Origin: Halieaceae bacterium
GTDB lineage: Bacteria; Pseudomonadota; Gammaproteobacteria; Pseudomonadales; Halieaceae
DNA: 16,900 bases
Direction: 5' to 3'
Assembly (NCBI GenBank): GCA_011523115.1
Contig: WTHO01000226.1
Location: forward strand, 3,091 to 19,990
Part shown: one piece after another, positions 1-7,234 of the stretch
Layout: each line of letters starts with the position of its first letter
Position numbering within the stretch: the stretch's first letter is position 1
Position numbers and translations under genes: made by a program
The notes under the pieces: generated by a model
What the model saw: the letters and a program-made list of their open reading frames with translations, nothing else
Told to the model about the DNA's origin: nothing
Databases searched by the model: none

Positions 1-70
1 GGCGGCGGGGCGTGCCGTGCCTGACGGTCGATGTGATGAAGGTGAACTCAATAGGGAGCCGGTTTTGGAA

Positions 71-961
71 GTGTCCTCGCAGCAATTGCGCACAGGCTTG
101 TTGCTTGCGGTCATCGCCAACCTCATTTGGGGGCTCGCCGCATTGTTCTGGTCCGAGACTGCGCTGGTCAGCCCGGTTGACGTCGTCGCGCACCGAGCGG
201 TGTGGAGTCTGCCGGTCGCGCTGCTTGCGCTGCTATGGGCAGGGCGACTGAGGACAACGCTGTCACTGCTGAGGGTCCCAAGAATCCTTGTGTGGAGTGC
301 TCTGGGGACGCTATTACTCGCCCTCAATTGGGGCGTTTTCGTTTACGCGGTCTTTGCAGGCCGAGCGACAGACGCCAGTCTGGGATATTTCATGCTGCCC
401 CTCCTCACGGTGCTCGTTGGCAAGCTTGCTTTCGACGAGGTCTTGGGCGCAGCTCAGAGGATTGCGATTTGTCTGGCGATTTCGGCTGTTGTCATTCAGC
501 TGATCGCTCACGGCAGTTTGCCGTGGATTTCGCTGGTCGTATCAATCAGCTTCGCTTTGTACGGCGCCATTAGGAAGAAAATTGAGGCGGACACCCTGCA
601 AGGCCTCTTTATAGAGATGCTGTGCATGGCGCCTTTTGCGTTGACCTGGTTGTGGATGACTGACGGTGCAGGTTTGGGCCAACACGGGCTCAGAGTCGAC
701 ATCTTCCTGTTGCTGGGAGGCATTTATACGACCGCGCCATTACTCACCTATATTGCAGCGACCCGATTGTTGCCGCTCAAAATCGTTGGTTTGACGTCTT
801 ACCTCGGACCGTCATTACAACTATTGGTGGCCCAGACGTTGCTCGGGGAGACAATTGATGCAGTGACCGCTGCGTCGTTTGGGTTGGTGTGGGTGGGAGT
901 GCTACTCGCATCCGGACAGGGACTTTTGAGGCTACAGCGTCGTCCACTTCGAGGGCGTTAA
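71..961 (+). CDS. rarD: RarD-type EamA/DMT family inner-membrane permease
   Basis: This is a polytopic membrane protein of the drug/metabolite transporter superfamily, RarD (EamA) branch. The substrate of the family is not well defined; the name comes from chloramphenicol-sensitivity work. The sequence shows about ten hydrophobic segments, beginning with TGLLLAVIANLIWG close to the N-terminus. The typical RarD pattern of small-residue/aromatic first helix, then an HRAVWS motif after the first loop, is present. The frame is open from a GTG at 17, but the GTG at 71 gives 296 residues, the length of E. coli RarD, and puts the first helix where the family has it. A TTG at 65 has better spacing to the AGGGAG at 53-58 and is a real alternative. 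The TAA stop is followed within 35 bases by ung, so the two are probably co-transcribed. The exact substrate cannot be read from the sequence. Confidence 0.85.
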   Translation: MSSQQLRTGLLLAVIANLIWGLAALFWSETALVSPVDVVAHRAVWSLPVALLALLWAGRLRTTLSLLRVPRILVWSALGTLLLALNWGVFVYAVFAGRATDASLGYFMLPLLTVLVGKLAFDEVLGAAQRIAICLAISAVVIQLIAHGSLPWISLVVSISFALYGAIRKKIEADTLQGLFIEMLCMAPFALTWLWMTDGAGLGQHGLRVDIFLLLGGIYTTAPLLTYIAATRLLPLKIVGLTSYLGPSLQLLVAQTLLGETIDAVTAASFGLVWVGVLLASGQGLLRLQRRPLRGR

Positions 962-994
962 AGACTGGTGGGGTCGCTTGAGGCGAGGGTCGAG

Positions 995-1681
995 ATGATG
1001 AAACGCGCTGTGCAGCTCCGGGCGGAGTGGCTGTCTCTTCTCAAGGAGGAATTTGAGTCGGAGCACATGGACCGACTTCGGCACTTCCTCCTCAGTGAAA
1101 AAAGAGCAGGGAAAGAGATTTACCCGGCAGGTGGCGAATGGTTTGCTGCGCTGGATGCGACCCCCCCCGATGAGGTCAAAGTCGTGATCTTGGGACAGGA
1201 TCCATATCACGGACCCGGTCAGGCTCACGGCCTGAGTTTTTCTGTCCGCGGTGGTCAGCGTATCCCGCCGTCCCTACAAAATATTTTCCGCGAGTTGGCG
1301 TCGGATCTAGGGTGTGAGCCCCCCAGTCATGGAGATCTCTCTGGCTGGGCAGCACAGGGGGTGCTGATGCTCAACAGCGTGCTGACGGTCGAGCGGGGAC
1401 GCGCCGGGTCTCATCAGGGCAAGGGATGGGAGCTTTTTACCGATGCAGTCATTCAGGTCATTAATCGACGACCGTTGCCGGTCGTATTTCTGTTATGGGG
1501 GGCACAGGCTCAGCGGAAGGGCGCGACAATTGATAGCAGCCGCCATTGCGTATTGGCTGCTCCGCATCCCTCACCATTATCTGCTCACCGGGGATTCTTG
1601 GGGTGCCGGCATTTCAGTGCGGCCAATCGCTTCCTCATGGAGCATCATCGCGGCCCGGTGGACTGGTCTTGTTCTTCGTGA
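995..1681 (+). CDS. ung: Uracil-DNA glycosylase, family 1
   Basis: The enzyme removes uracil from DNA by hydrolysing the N-glycosidic bond, which starts base-excision repair of deaminated cytosine or misincorporated dUMP in the cytoplasm. Both catalytic signatures are intact. The water-activating loop GQDPYHG lies near residues 67-73, with the general-base Asp at about 69. The Leu-insertion loop HPSPLSAHRGF lies near 191-201, with the catalytic His. The frame is open from a GTG at 968, but the ATG at 995 (or the adjacent ATG at 998) follows GAGGCGAGGG at good distance and gives 228 residues, against 229 in E. coli. The last 37 bases overlap the 3' end of the convergent ygfZ gene. It probably shares a transcript with rarD upstream. 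Confidence 0.97.
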   Translation: MMKRAVQLRAEWLSLLKEEFESEHMDRLRHFLLSEKRAGKEIYPAGGEWFAALDATPPDEVKVVILGQDPYHGPGQAHGLSFSVRGGQRIPPSLQNIFRELASDLGCEPPSHGDLSGWAAQGVLMLNSVLTVERGRAGSHQGKGWELFTDAVIQVINRRPLPVVFLLWGAQAQRKGATIDSSRHCVLAAPHPSPLSAHRGFLGCRHFSAANRFLMEHHRGPVDWSCSS

Positions 1682-2511
1682 CAACGCACTACCGATGTGA
1701 CAGCAGCGCCTGAGCCTCTCAAGACAACGGGCCCGGACGCCGCCTCGGGTACCAGTTCGATGAGCAGATGGGTGATTTCATCTTGGGAAAGTGGGTTCAC
1801 GACGCTACCGACGGGCTGGTCACTGTTATTAACCAGGATTTCACCGGGTGACGCTATGACGTTGCTCAGCGCGCGATGGAGTCTTCGCTTGGGGGTGCCG
1901 CGGTAATGAAGGCGGGCAACGATTTCCTGTCCCGTGTAACAGCCCTTGGTAAAATTTACTGTCTCATTCAAATCAAAATTCAGGTCCTGCGGCAGGTATT
2001 GGCCAATAGTTTGCGTCTCGACCCGTGCGCGTGCCGCGCTCAGTTCGCACCAAGCAAGATCCCTCGCGCCATTCCCTTCGAGCTGAACCTGGCGAGCCGC
2101 CCATTGCTCTTGATAACCGTCCGAGGCTGGCAGTAGCACGGAGGTCAACTGGTCTTGGTCGTATTCGATCGTTGCCAACTCAGCGGTCTCAGTCGACTGG
2201 CAGGCGACAATCTGCCAGTCCGTCTGCTCGAGCTGCGCGCGGGCAAACATAAGAAACGGCTTTAAATGCTCGGCTAGCTGATGCATTACGGGAAGCCGAC
2301 CGCGCAACAGAATCAGCTCGTCGCTGATCATAACCGCCCTGATATCCGCCAGAACGCGCCCCTTCGGATTGCAGAAAGCCGCGTAGCGATGCTCGCCCGG
2401 CACGAGTCGCTCGAAATTTGCAGTCGTCTGGCCGTGCAGCAACTCGGCACCGCCTTGACCGGTCAGACGCATGATGACGTCGGGCTGATTGAGGTCTGCG
2501 TCTGCTGACAT
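1645..2511 (-). CDS. ygfZ: YgfZ/GcvT-domain folate-binding protein
   Basis: This is a paralogue of the glycine-cleavage T-protein fold. YgfZ binds tetrahydrofolate and supports assembly or repair of certain Fe-S enzymes, including the tRNA methylthiotransferase MiaB. The diagnostic motif K-G-C-Y-T-G-Q-E is present at about residues 189-196, preceded by the LPQDLNFDL segment typical of the family. The longest frame starts with a TTG at 2535 and has no ribosome-binding site. The ATG at 2509-2511 is preferred: it lies downstream of a GGAG, although the spacing of about 12 is long, and it gives 288 residues, shorter than the 326 of E. coli YgfZ. The stop codon sits inside the end of ung on the other strand. 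It is transcribed divergently from sdhE with a short gap, so the two may share a regulatory region. Pairing of ygfZ with sdhE is common in gammaproteobacteria. Confidence 0.92.
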   Translation of the reverse strand: MSADADLNQPDVIMRLTGQGGAELLHGQTTANFERLVPGEHRYAAFCNPKGRVLADIRAVMISDELILLRGRLPVMHQLAEHLKPFLMFARAQLEQTDWQIVACQSTETAELATIEYDQDQLTSVLLPASDGYQEQWAARQVQLEGNGARDLAWCELSAARARVETQTIGQYLPQDLNFDLNETVNFTKGCYTGQEIVARLHYRGTPKRRLHRALSNVIASPGEILVNNSDQPVGSVVNPLSQDEITHLLIELVPEAASGPVVLRGSGAAVTSVVRCHEEQDQSTGPR

Positions 2512-2594
2512 CGACGTGGAGTCTCCGCGTTTCAAGTTAAGTGTGAATGAAGGATCTATACTACCCCTTTATCGCCCGCCGCATGACTGTGCCT

Positions 2595-2852
2595 ATGAAT
2601 CAAAGAGAAGAATGGAACAGAGCAAAATGGGCTAGCCGTCGCGGCCTGCTGGAGCTGGATCTATTGCTCGCGCCATTTGTTAATGAAGCCTTCAATACTT
2701 TAGATGACGGCCTGAGATCAGATTACCGTGAGCTGTTATTTCAAGATGATCAGGATTTGATGGAATGGATTATGGGGCGTGCCGAAGTGCCTGAACCGCG
2801 TTTCGTCAGGGTGGTTTTAGAGATCCGCCGTTTCCACGGCATGCTGGGTTGA
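2595..2852 (+). CDS. sdhE: SdhE/YgfY family FAD assembly factor
   Basis: This small cytoplasmic protein helps attach FAD covalently to the flavoprotein subunits of succinate dehydrogenase and fumarate reductase. The family hallmark RGxxELD reads R-G-L-L-E-L-D at residues 16-22 of the start used here, followed by the usual DDQDLMEWIMG segment. The frame is open back to an ATG at 2547 (101 residues). However, alignment by eye to E. coli SdhE (88 residues, motif near residue 14) favours the ATG at 2595 (85 residues); an ATG at 2583 is intermediate. None of the three has a clear ribosome-binding site. A TATACT at 2557-2562 resembles a -10 box and would put the transcript start between 2547 and 2583, which also argues for a downstream start, but no good -35 is present. 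The gene is convergent with nadB, whose stop codon lies only 5 bases away. Confidence 0.9.
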   Translation: MNQREEWNRAKWASRRGLLELDLLLAPFVNEAFNTLDDGLRSDYRELLFQDDQDLMEWIMGRAEVPEPRFVRVVLEIRRFHGMLG

Positions 2853-2857
2853 ACCGT

Positions 2858-4495
2858 TCAGGAGTTGTAGGCGGGTAACTCGTCGGTGGCACCGCTGAGC
2901 GCGGTATCGGGATCAAAATTCGGTGGAACGAGAATGGAATCCTGCGCTTGAGCGCTCTGATGGGGGAAGTCCGAGTTAAAGTGCAGTCCGCGGCTCTCTC
3001 TGCGGCCCGCGGCGCACTGAACCATCAGGTGTGCTACCCGAGCGAGGTTGCGCATTTCCAATAACGGCTTCGTAATTTGAAAGCGTCCGTAGTACTCGGC
3101 GACTTCCCTTTCAAGCAAGGTAATGCGGTCAGCGGCATGCTCCAATCTCCGGGTAGTGCGCTCGATACCGACGTAATCCCACATTAGCCGGCGCAACTCC
3201 TGCCAGTTGTGCTGAATAATGACCGCCTCGTCCGAGTCGCGGACCCGGCTATCATCCCATGGTGCGGGTGCGGCACTTGACTCCTGAATGCCGGAGGCAA
3301 TGTGCTTGGCTGCGGATTGCGCATAGACAAAACATTCCAGTAAGGAGTTGCTGGCCATCCGATTTGCGCCATGCAAGCCGGTGCAGGCTGACTCTCCGAC
3401 AACGTAGAGGCCGGGTACGTCTGTAGCGCCGTACTGGTCGACGACGACGCCGCCGCAGGTGTAATGGGCCGCGGGTACCACGGGTATGGGTGACGTCGTA
3501 ATATCGATGCCGAGCGCCTTACATCGCTGATAAGCCTGAGGGAAGTGACGTTTAACGAATTCCTTCGGTCTGTGGCTAATATTCAGATAAACCGATTCTG
3601 TGCCCAGTCGCTTCATTTCGTGATCAATAGCCCGAGCTACGATATCCCGAGGAGCGAGTTCGAGGCGCTCGTCGAACCGCTCCATGAAGCGATCGCCGTC
3701 TTGCAAATGCAATGTCGCGCCCTCACCGCGAAGCGCCTCCGTTACGAGGAAAGATCTGCTCTCAGGATGGAAAAGGCAGGTGGGATGAAATTGATTAAAT
3801 TCCATATTGGCGATCCGACATCCAGCCCGCCAGGCGACCGCGATGCCATCCCCGCTGGCCCCATCCGGATTGGTTGTATAACGATAGGCCTTGCTCGCGC
3901 CGCCAGTCGCCAAAACCACAGCGCTGGCTTTAACGGTCTCAACCGCGGTGCCATCGTCGTTCAGTAAGTACGCGCCGCAGATCCCAGGCCCCGATTTCAC
4001 CACATCGACAAGACAACGGTCGGTCAAGAGTTCAATATTGTCCGATTCGGCAACCCTTGACGCTAAAACCTCTGACAGAGCCCTACCGGTTTGATCGGCA
4101 GCGTGAATGACCCGGCGATGACTGTGCCCCCCCTCCATGGTGAGATGGAATTCGCGGAATTCGTCGTCCTGCTGATCCTCTCTGAGGTCAAAATGCATGC
4201 CTTGTGAGACCAGCCAGTCAACAATTTGCCGGCTGCGCTCCACTGTAAATTCCACCGCGGGTCGATGGCACAGGCCCGCTCCGGCCTTTAGTGTGTCGTC
4301 AACGTGTGCTTGAACCGAATCCCTGTCATGAAGGACCGCTGCCATGCCTCCCTGCGCCCAGAACGTGGACCCTGCACCTAATTGGCTTTTAGACAGCACA
4401 GCCACTCTGAGCGCACTGGGAAGTTGCAAGGCAAGGCTCATCCCGGCAGCGCCGCTACCAACGATCAAGACGTCGTATTTGGTCATAGTAGGCAT
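2858..4495 (-). CDS. nadB: L-aspartate oxidase
   Basis: This FAD enzyme oxidises L-aspartate to iminoaspartate, the first step of de novo NAD synthesis; NadA then makes quinolinate. It is homologous to SdhA/FrdA but holds FAD non-covalently. The N-terminus carries the dinucleotide-binding GSGAAG at residues 13-18. Other family segments are [13 protein letters not shown] (43-55), EFNQFHPT (232-239), AAHYTCGGV (342-350), [15 protein letters not shown] (373-387) and the C-terminal [11 protein letters not shown] (501-511). Its 545 residues match the family (about 540). The start is the ATG at 4493-4495; a second ATG three codons in is also possible, and neither has a strong ribosome-binding site. 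It is divergent from rpoE, as in Pseudomonas. nadA and nadC are not in the window. Confidence 0.97.
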   Translation of the reverse strand: MPTMTKYDVLIVGSGAAGMSLALQLPSALRVAVLSKSQLGAGSTFWAQGGMAAVLHDRDSVQAHVDDTLKAGAGLCHRPAVEFTVERSRQIVDWLVSQGMHFDLREDQQDDEFREFHLTMEGGHSHRRVIHAADQTGRALSEVLASRVAESDNIELLTDRCLVDVVKSGPGICGAYLLNDDGTAVETVKASAVVLATGGASKAYRYTTNPDGASGDGIAVAWRAGCRIANMEFNQFHPTCLFHPESRSFLVTEALRGEGATLHLQDGDRFMERFDERLELAPRDIVARAIDHEMKRLGTESVYLNISHRPKEFVKRHFPQAYQRCKALGIDITTSPIPVVPAAHYTCGGVVVDQYGATDVPGLYVVGESACTGLHGANRMASNSLLECFVYAQSAAKHIASGIQESSAAPAPWDDSRVRDSDEAVIIQHNWQELRRLMWDYVGIERTTRRLEHAADRITLLEREVAEYYGRFQITKPLLEMRNLARVAHLMVQCAAGRRESRGLHFNSDFPHQSAQAQDSILVPPNFDPDTALSGATDELPAYNS

Positions 4496-4560
4496 GTTTA
4501 AGGGGCCGAGGAGCCACCGTCGGTGCGGTATAGTAAAAGATCAGATATTTTAGTGTATCG

Positions 4561-4588
4561 GGAACTTTTTGCCTCCGGAGTGTTCTCA
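4561..4588 (+). promoter_or_regulatory. Sigma-E (AlgU/RpoE)-type promoter of the rpoE operon
   Basis: A perfect sigma-E -35 element, GGAACTT at 4561-4567, is followed after 16 bases by TCTCA at 4584-4588, close to the TCTGA/TCAAA -10 class. Transcription would start near 4594, leaving a leader of about 54 bases before the rpoE start. Autoregulation of rpoE/algU from such a promoter is well known in Escherichia and Pseudomonas. The spacer contains an 8-base perfect palindrome, CTCCGGAG, at 4573-4580. It is the only well-spaced GGAACTT-type promoter I found pointing into a gene of the window. Confidence 0.75.
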
Positions 4589-4647
4589 TCACGCAGTGGG
4601 GGTCTGGTTGAGCTGGCTATCCCATATGGTCGTTAAGAAAGGGCGCG

Positions 4648-5241
4648 GTGGTGACAGCCTCTGAGGCAGATCAGAAACTGGTCCAGAGGGCGCAGCGCGG
4701 CGACCTCCGTGCCTTCGACCTGTTGGTATTGAAGTATCAGGGTCGGATCTCGGCGCTGGTCAGCCGATACATCTCGGACCCGGGCGAGGTGGAGGATGTA
4801 ACGCAGGAGGCTTTTATCAAGGCCTACCGTGCGCTAGAGCGGTTTCGAGGGGATAGTGCCTTTTATACTTGGCTCTATCGAATCGCAGCTAACGCTGCCA
4901 AAAATTATCTGGTCGCAAAAGGGCGGCGTCCGAGGTCAGATGCATCAATTGAAGACGCCGAGGCTTTTGACGAGTTCGGATTAAGTTCGGATAGTGGTTC
5001 CCCCGAGGCCATTGCGATGGGGGACGAGTTGGTTAGCGTCGTCGATGCGGCGATGCAGGCACTGCCGGAGGAATTGAGAGCTGCGCTGACCCTCAGGGAG
5101 CTTGAAGGGCTCAGCTACGACGAGATTGCAGAGGTGCTGGGGTGCCCGGTTGGCACGGTGAGATCAAGAATTTTCAGAGCGCGTGAGGCGATCGATGAAC
5201 GCGTGCGCGAGCAGATAGGTGGAGGATCGGGGTTTCGATGA
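4648..5241 (+). CDS. rpoE: ECF sigma factor RpoE (AlgU/sigma-E)
   Basis: This is the extracytoplasmic-function sigma factor for envelope stress; it directs RNA polymerase to GAACTT-type promoters and is held inactive by RseA. Sigma region 2 spans about residues 24-92, including DVTQEAFIKAYRAL and the FYTWLYRIA core. Region 4 spans about 134-186, with LRELEGLSYDEIAEVLGCP as the helix-turn-helix part and VGTVRSRIFRARE after it. These segments closely resemble Pseudomonas AlgU. Length is 197 residues, as usual. The start is one of two tandem GTG codons (4648 or 4651) after AAGAAAGGG at 4635-4643, a good ribosome-binding site. The stop overlaps the rseA start in an ATGA (5238-5241), so translation of sigma and anti-sigma is probably coupled. 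It lies first in the rpoE-rseA-rseB-rseC-mucD operon. Confidence 0.97.
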   Translation: MVTASEADQKLVQRAQRGDLRAFDLLVLKYQGRISALVSRYISDPGEVEDVTQEAFIKAYRALERFRGDSAFYTWLYRIAANAAKNYLVAKGRRPRSDASIEDAEAFDEFGLSSDSGSPEAIAMGDELVSVVDAAMQALPEELRAALTLRELEGLSYDEIAEVLGCPVGTVRSRIFRAREAIDERVREQIGGGSGFR

Positions 5242-5855
5242 CAACGAGGGATAAAGACAAGGAAGCGCTCTCGGCGCTGATGGATGGTGAGTCCCAAGAG
5301 CTTGAGTTGCGACGGTCACTCGACTCGGTCGAAGACGATGACGCGCTGCGGGCCTGGTGGAGTCGACAGCAGCAAGTCAGTGAGATCCTGCAGAGTCAGC
5401 GCAGTAGCCAAACCGGGCTTGATGTATCTGCCAGGGTTCGTTCGACACTGGCGAGCCAGCCTCAGTTTCAACGCAATCCGCTGTGGAGCATGGCGATTGC
5501 TGCCTCGGTCACACTGGCTGTGGTGATGGGCGGGCAGGCCTTGCTCCCCACTGCCGACTTGGCGCCAGCGCCGCTTGTTAGTGACATCGGTGGCGCGGTT
5601 GTGCCTGTGATAGGTGCGCAGCCTATCCGCGCAAGCTTTGACGCGAGACCGGTGCCCGTATCCACTCAGTCGCCGCAGGCGCAGGACACCGGGCCTCGGC
5701 AGGCCGCTGCGGCATACGAGCGATTGGCGAGAGATCGTTACCTGCGGTTGGGGGCACAGCACGCGAGGGCGGCGGCGCTGAACCACCCGGCTCCCTTTGT
5801 GCACTCAATGCGCGCGCAGACGGAACCCCCGCTCGAGGTGCAGGACTCAAAGTGA
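5238..5855 (+). CDS. rseA: Anti-sigma-E factor RseA (MucA)
   Basis: A single-pass inner-membrane anti-sigma factor: the cytoplasmic N-terminus binds RpoE and the periplasmic C-terminus binds RseB. Regulated proteolysis of RseA releases the sigma factor. The N-terminus has the family pattern EALSALMDGESQELELRRSL (residues 9-28). A hydrophobic membrane segment runs about 82-103. The periplasmic part is rich in Ala/Pro/Gln. Towards the end YLRLGAQHARAA and PFVHSMRA resemble the conserved YLRxH / PYARAA stretch of Pseudomonas MucA. Length 205 residues is close to MucA (194). The start ATG overlaps the rpoE stop and the TGA stop directly abuts the GTG of rseB. Confidence 0.93.
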   Translation: MTTRDKDKEALSALMDGESQELELRRSLDSVEDDDALRAWWSRQQQVSEILQSQRSSQTGLDVSARVRSTLASQPQFQRNPLWSMAIAASVTLAVVMGGQALLPTADLAPAPLVSDIGGAVVPVIGAQPIRASFDARPVPVSTQSPQAQDTGPRQAAAAYERLARDRYLRLGAQHARAAALNHPAPFVHSMRAQTEPPLEVQDSK

Positions 5856-6722
5856 GTGTCACGTTCGCTACCTAAGATACTAGCGCTGAGCGTCGTCTGC
5901 GGCGCACTCATCGTGAGACCCATCTTGGCGTCGGCAGAGACTCCGCTCTGTGAATTGGCGTCTCCGGCAGAGCAAGCGTTGGGTAGGGTGCTCGCATCGC
6001 CTGCAGACTTCAGCTTCGAGGGCACACTGCTGCTCGAGAGAGCCGAGGGTCGGGAGTTTCTCGCGGTCAAATGGCCCGAACCCGCTGGCGGCGGATCCCT
6101 TCGGAGGATGAACACGGTAGCTGATCCAGTCGTCGAGCCTTGGCCGACACCAGCAGCTTCACCCCGGCGCATCTGTGACCTGTTGCGCCTGTACTCTCCC
6201 AGTCTCGACAAGGGCCGCATCATCGCTGGTCGAGAGACCGATCGTTTGACGTTGCGTCCTCGAGACTCCTTACGACTGCCCCATCGAATTAACATTGACA
6301 AGGACACTGGAATGGCGCTCGCCATGGCCACTGCGGGGCCTGACGGGCAGATGCTAGAACGCTACGAATACGCCGAGATCCGGTATGGGCCTCGTCTGGC
6401 TGCGAACAATGAGCCGACCGCGACCACGCGGCACGATCCAGAGCGTGTCGTGGTGCCGGGGTTCTTTTTGATTCTGGAGGAGCCCGACGGTGGTGTCTTC
6501 GTAGTCAGTGACGGTCTGGCGACAGCCTCTGTTTTTGTTGAGCCGCTCCCTCTCGGCGCGCCTGGCGGAGAGGGTGCCGTCATACAAGGCGCGACACTGA
6601 CCTACACCCGGGGTGTGCCGGGTAGCGGCGGCGGACTTTTGATCAGCGTGCTGGGTGAGGTACCTCTGGTTACGGCTCGTTTGTTGGCAGATGCGGTGCG
6701 TGCACCGAAGGGCGCAGAGTAA
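5856..6722 (+). CDS. rseB: Periplasmic sigma-E regulatory protein RseB (MucB)
   Basis: RseB binds the periplasmic part of RseA and shields it from the site-1 protease; lipid or LPS intermediates release it. The sequence starts with a Sec signal peptide (ILALSVVCGALIVRPILASA, then a predicted cut before ET). A LolA-like N-terminal domain follows, with FSFEGTLLLER near the start and INIDKDTGMAL plus MLERYEYAEIRY near its end. The smaller C-terminal domain has VVPGFFLILEE, VVSDGLATASVFVEPL and VLGEVPLVTARLLADAVR, as in MucB. At 288 residues it is somewhat shorter than MucB (316), mainly in the linker and the loop before the second domain. The GTG start immediately follows the rseA stop. The TAA stop shares a base with the rseC ATG (TAATG at 6720-6724). 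Confidence 0.92.
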   Translation: MSRSLPKILALSVVCGALIVRPILASAETPLCELASPAEQALGRVLASPADFSFEGTLLLERAEGREFLAVKWPEPAGGGSLRRMNTVADPVVEPWPTPAASPRRICDLLRLYSPSLDKGRIIAGRETDRLTLRPRDSLRLPHRINIDKDTGMALAMATAGPDGQMLERYEYAEIRYGPRLAANNEPTATTRHDPERVVVPGFFLILEEPDGGVFVVSDGLATASVFVEPLPLGAPGGEGAVIQGATLTYTRGVPGSGGGLLISVLGEVPLVTARLLADAVRAPKGAE

Positions 6723-7204
6723 TGGGTTGGCTTACTGAAACTGGACGCGTGGTTGCGATCGAGGCCGATGCTGTTTGGGTCGAAGCAGATCGTAGCTCAG
6801 CCTGTGGCAAATGCGCTGCGCGCGCGGGCTGTGGGCATGGCGCGTTGGCCGCTTTATTGCAACAGGGAAAGGGGAGAGTTCGCGCAATATCTGGCGCGGA
6901 TTTAACCGTCGCTCAGTGTGAACTGGGTGATGAGGTGACCATCTGCATTCCCGAGGCCACGCTGCTTAGTGGGACCCTGCTGATTTATGGTCTACCGTTG
7001 CTGCTCGCTACAGGCGCTGCCCTGCTGTTTGCGGGTCGTGGTGATCTCGCCTCCGCACTGGCGTTCTGTCTAGGGCTTTTGGGGAGTTTTGCTATCCTTC
7101 GGTGGGTGAGTACCTCTGCCGCGATGACGTTACCTGGTGTGACGGAGCCCACGCTTTCAGCGAAGCAGCTACCATCCAGCTCCGGATTGCTCGCAAAGCG
7201 CTGA
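6722..7204 (+). CDS. rseC: RseC/MucC family membrane protein with N-terminal Cys cluster
   Basis: A small inner-membrane protein of the RseC/MucC family. RseC is linked to modulation of sigma-E and, in E. coli, to the Rsx system that keeps SoxR reduced; its molecular job is not settled. The N-terminal domain carries cysteines at about 28, 31 and 37 in CGKCAARAGCG, the conserved cluster suspected to bind metal or an Fe-S centre. Two hydrophobic segments follow at about 80-104 and 108-128, with a short polar tail. Its 160 residues match the family. The ATG overlaps the rseB stop, indicating translational coupling. Confidence 0.92.
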   Translation: MGWLTETGRVVAIEADAVWVEADRSSACGKCAARAGCGHGALAALLQQGKGRVRAISGADLTVAQCELGDEVTICIPEATLLSGTLLIYGLPLLLATGAALLFAGRGDLASALAFCLGLLGSFAILRWVSTSAAMTLPGVTEPTLSAKQLPSSSGLLAKR

Positions 7205-7234
7205 ATTAGTTTTGATTTGAAATGGAGTTCTCTC

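Noticed and set aside
1..24. Possible 3' end of an upstream gene, frame 1 ending in TGA at 22-24
   Set aside because: Too few codons to recognise anything, and two other frames are also open through here.
5738..6331. Long open frame on the minus strand (197 codons) opposite rseA/rseB
   Set aside because: It lies wholly within well-supported genes, has no recognisable domain, is dominated by Arg/Ser/Ala as expected from the antisense of GC-rich coding DNA, and has no ribosome-binding site.
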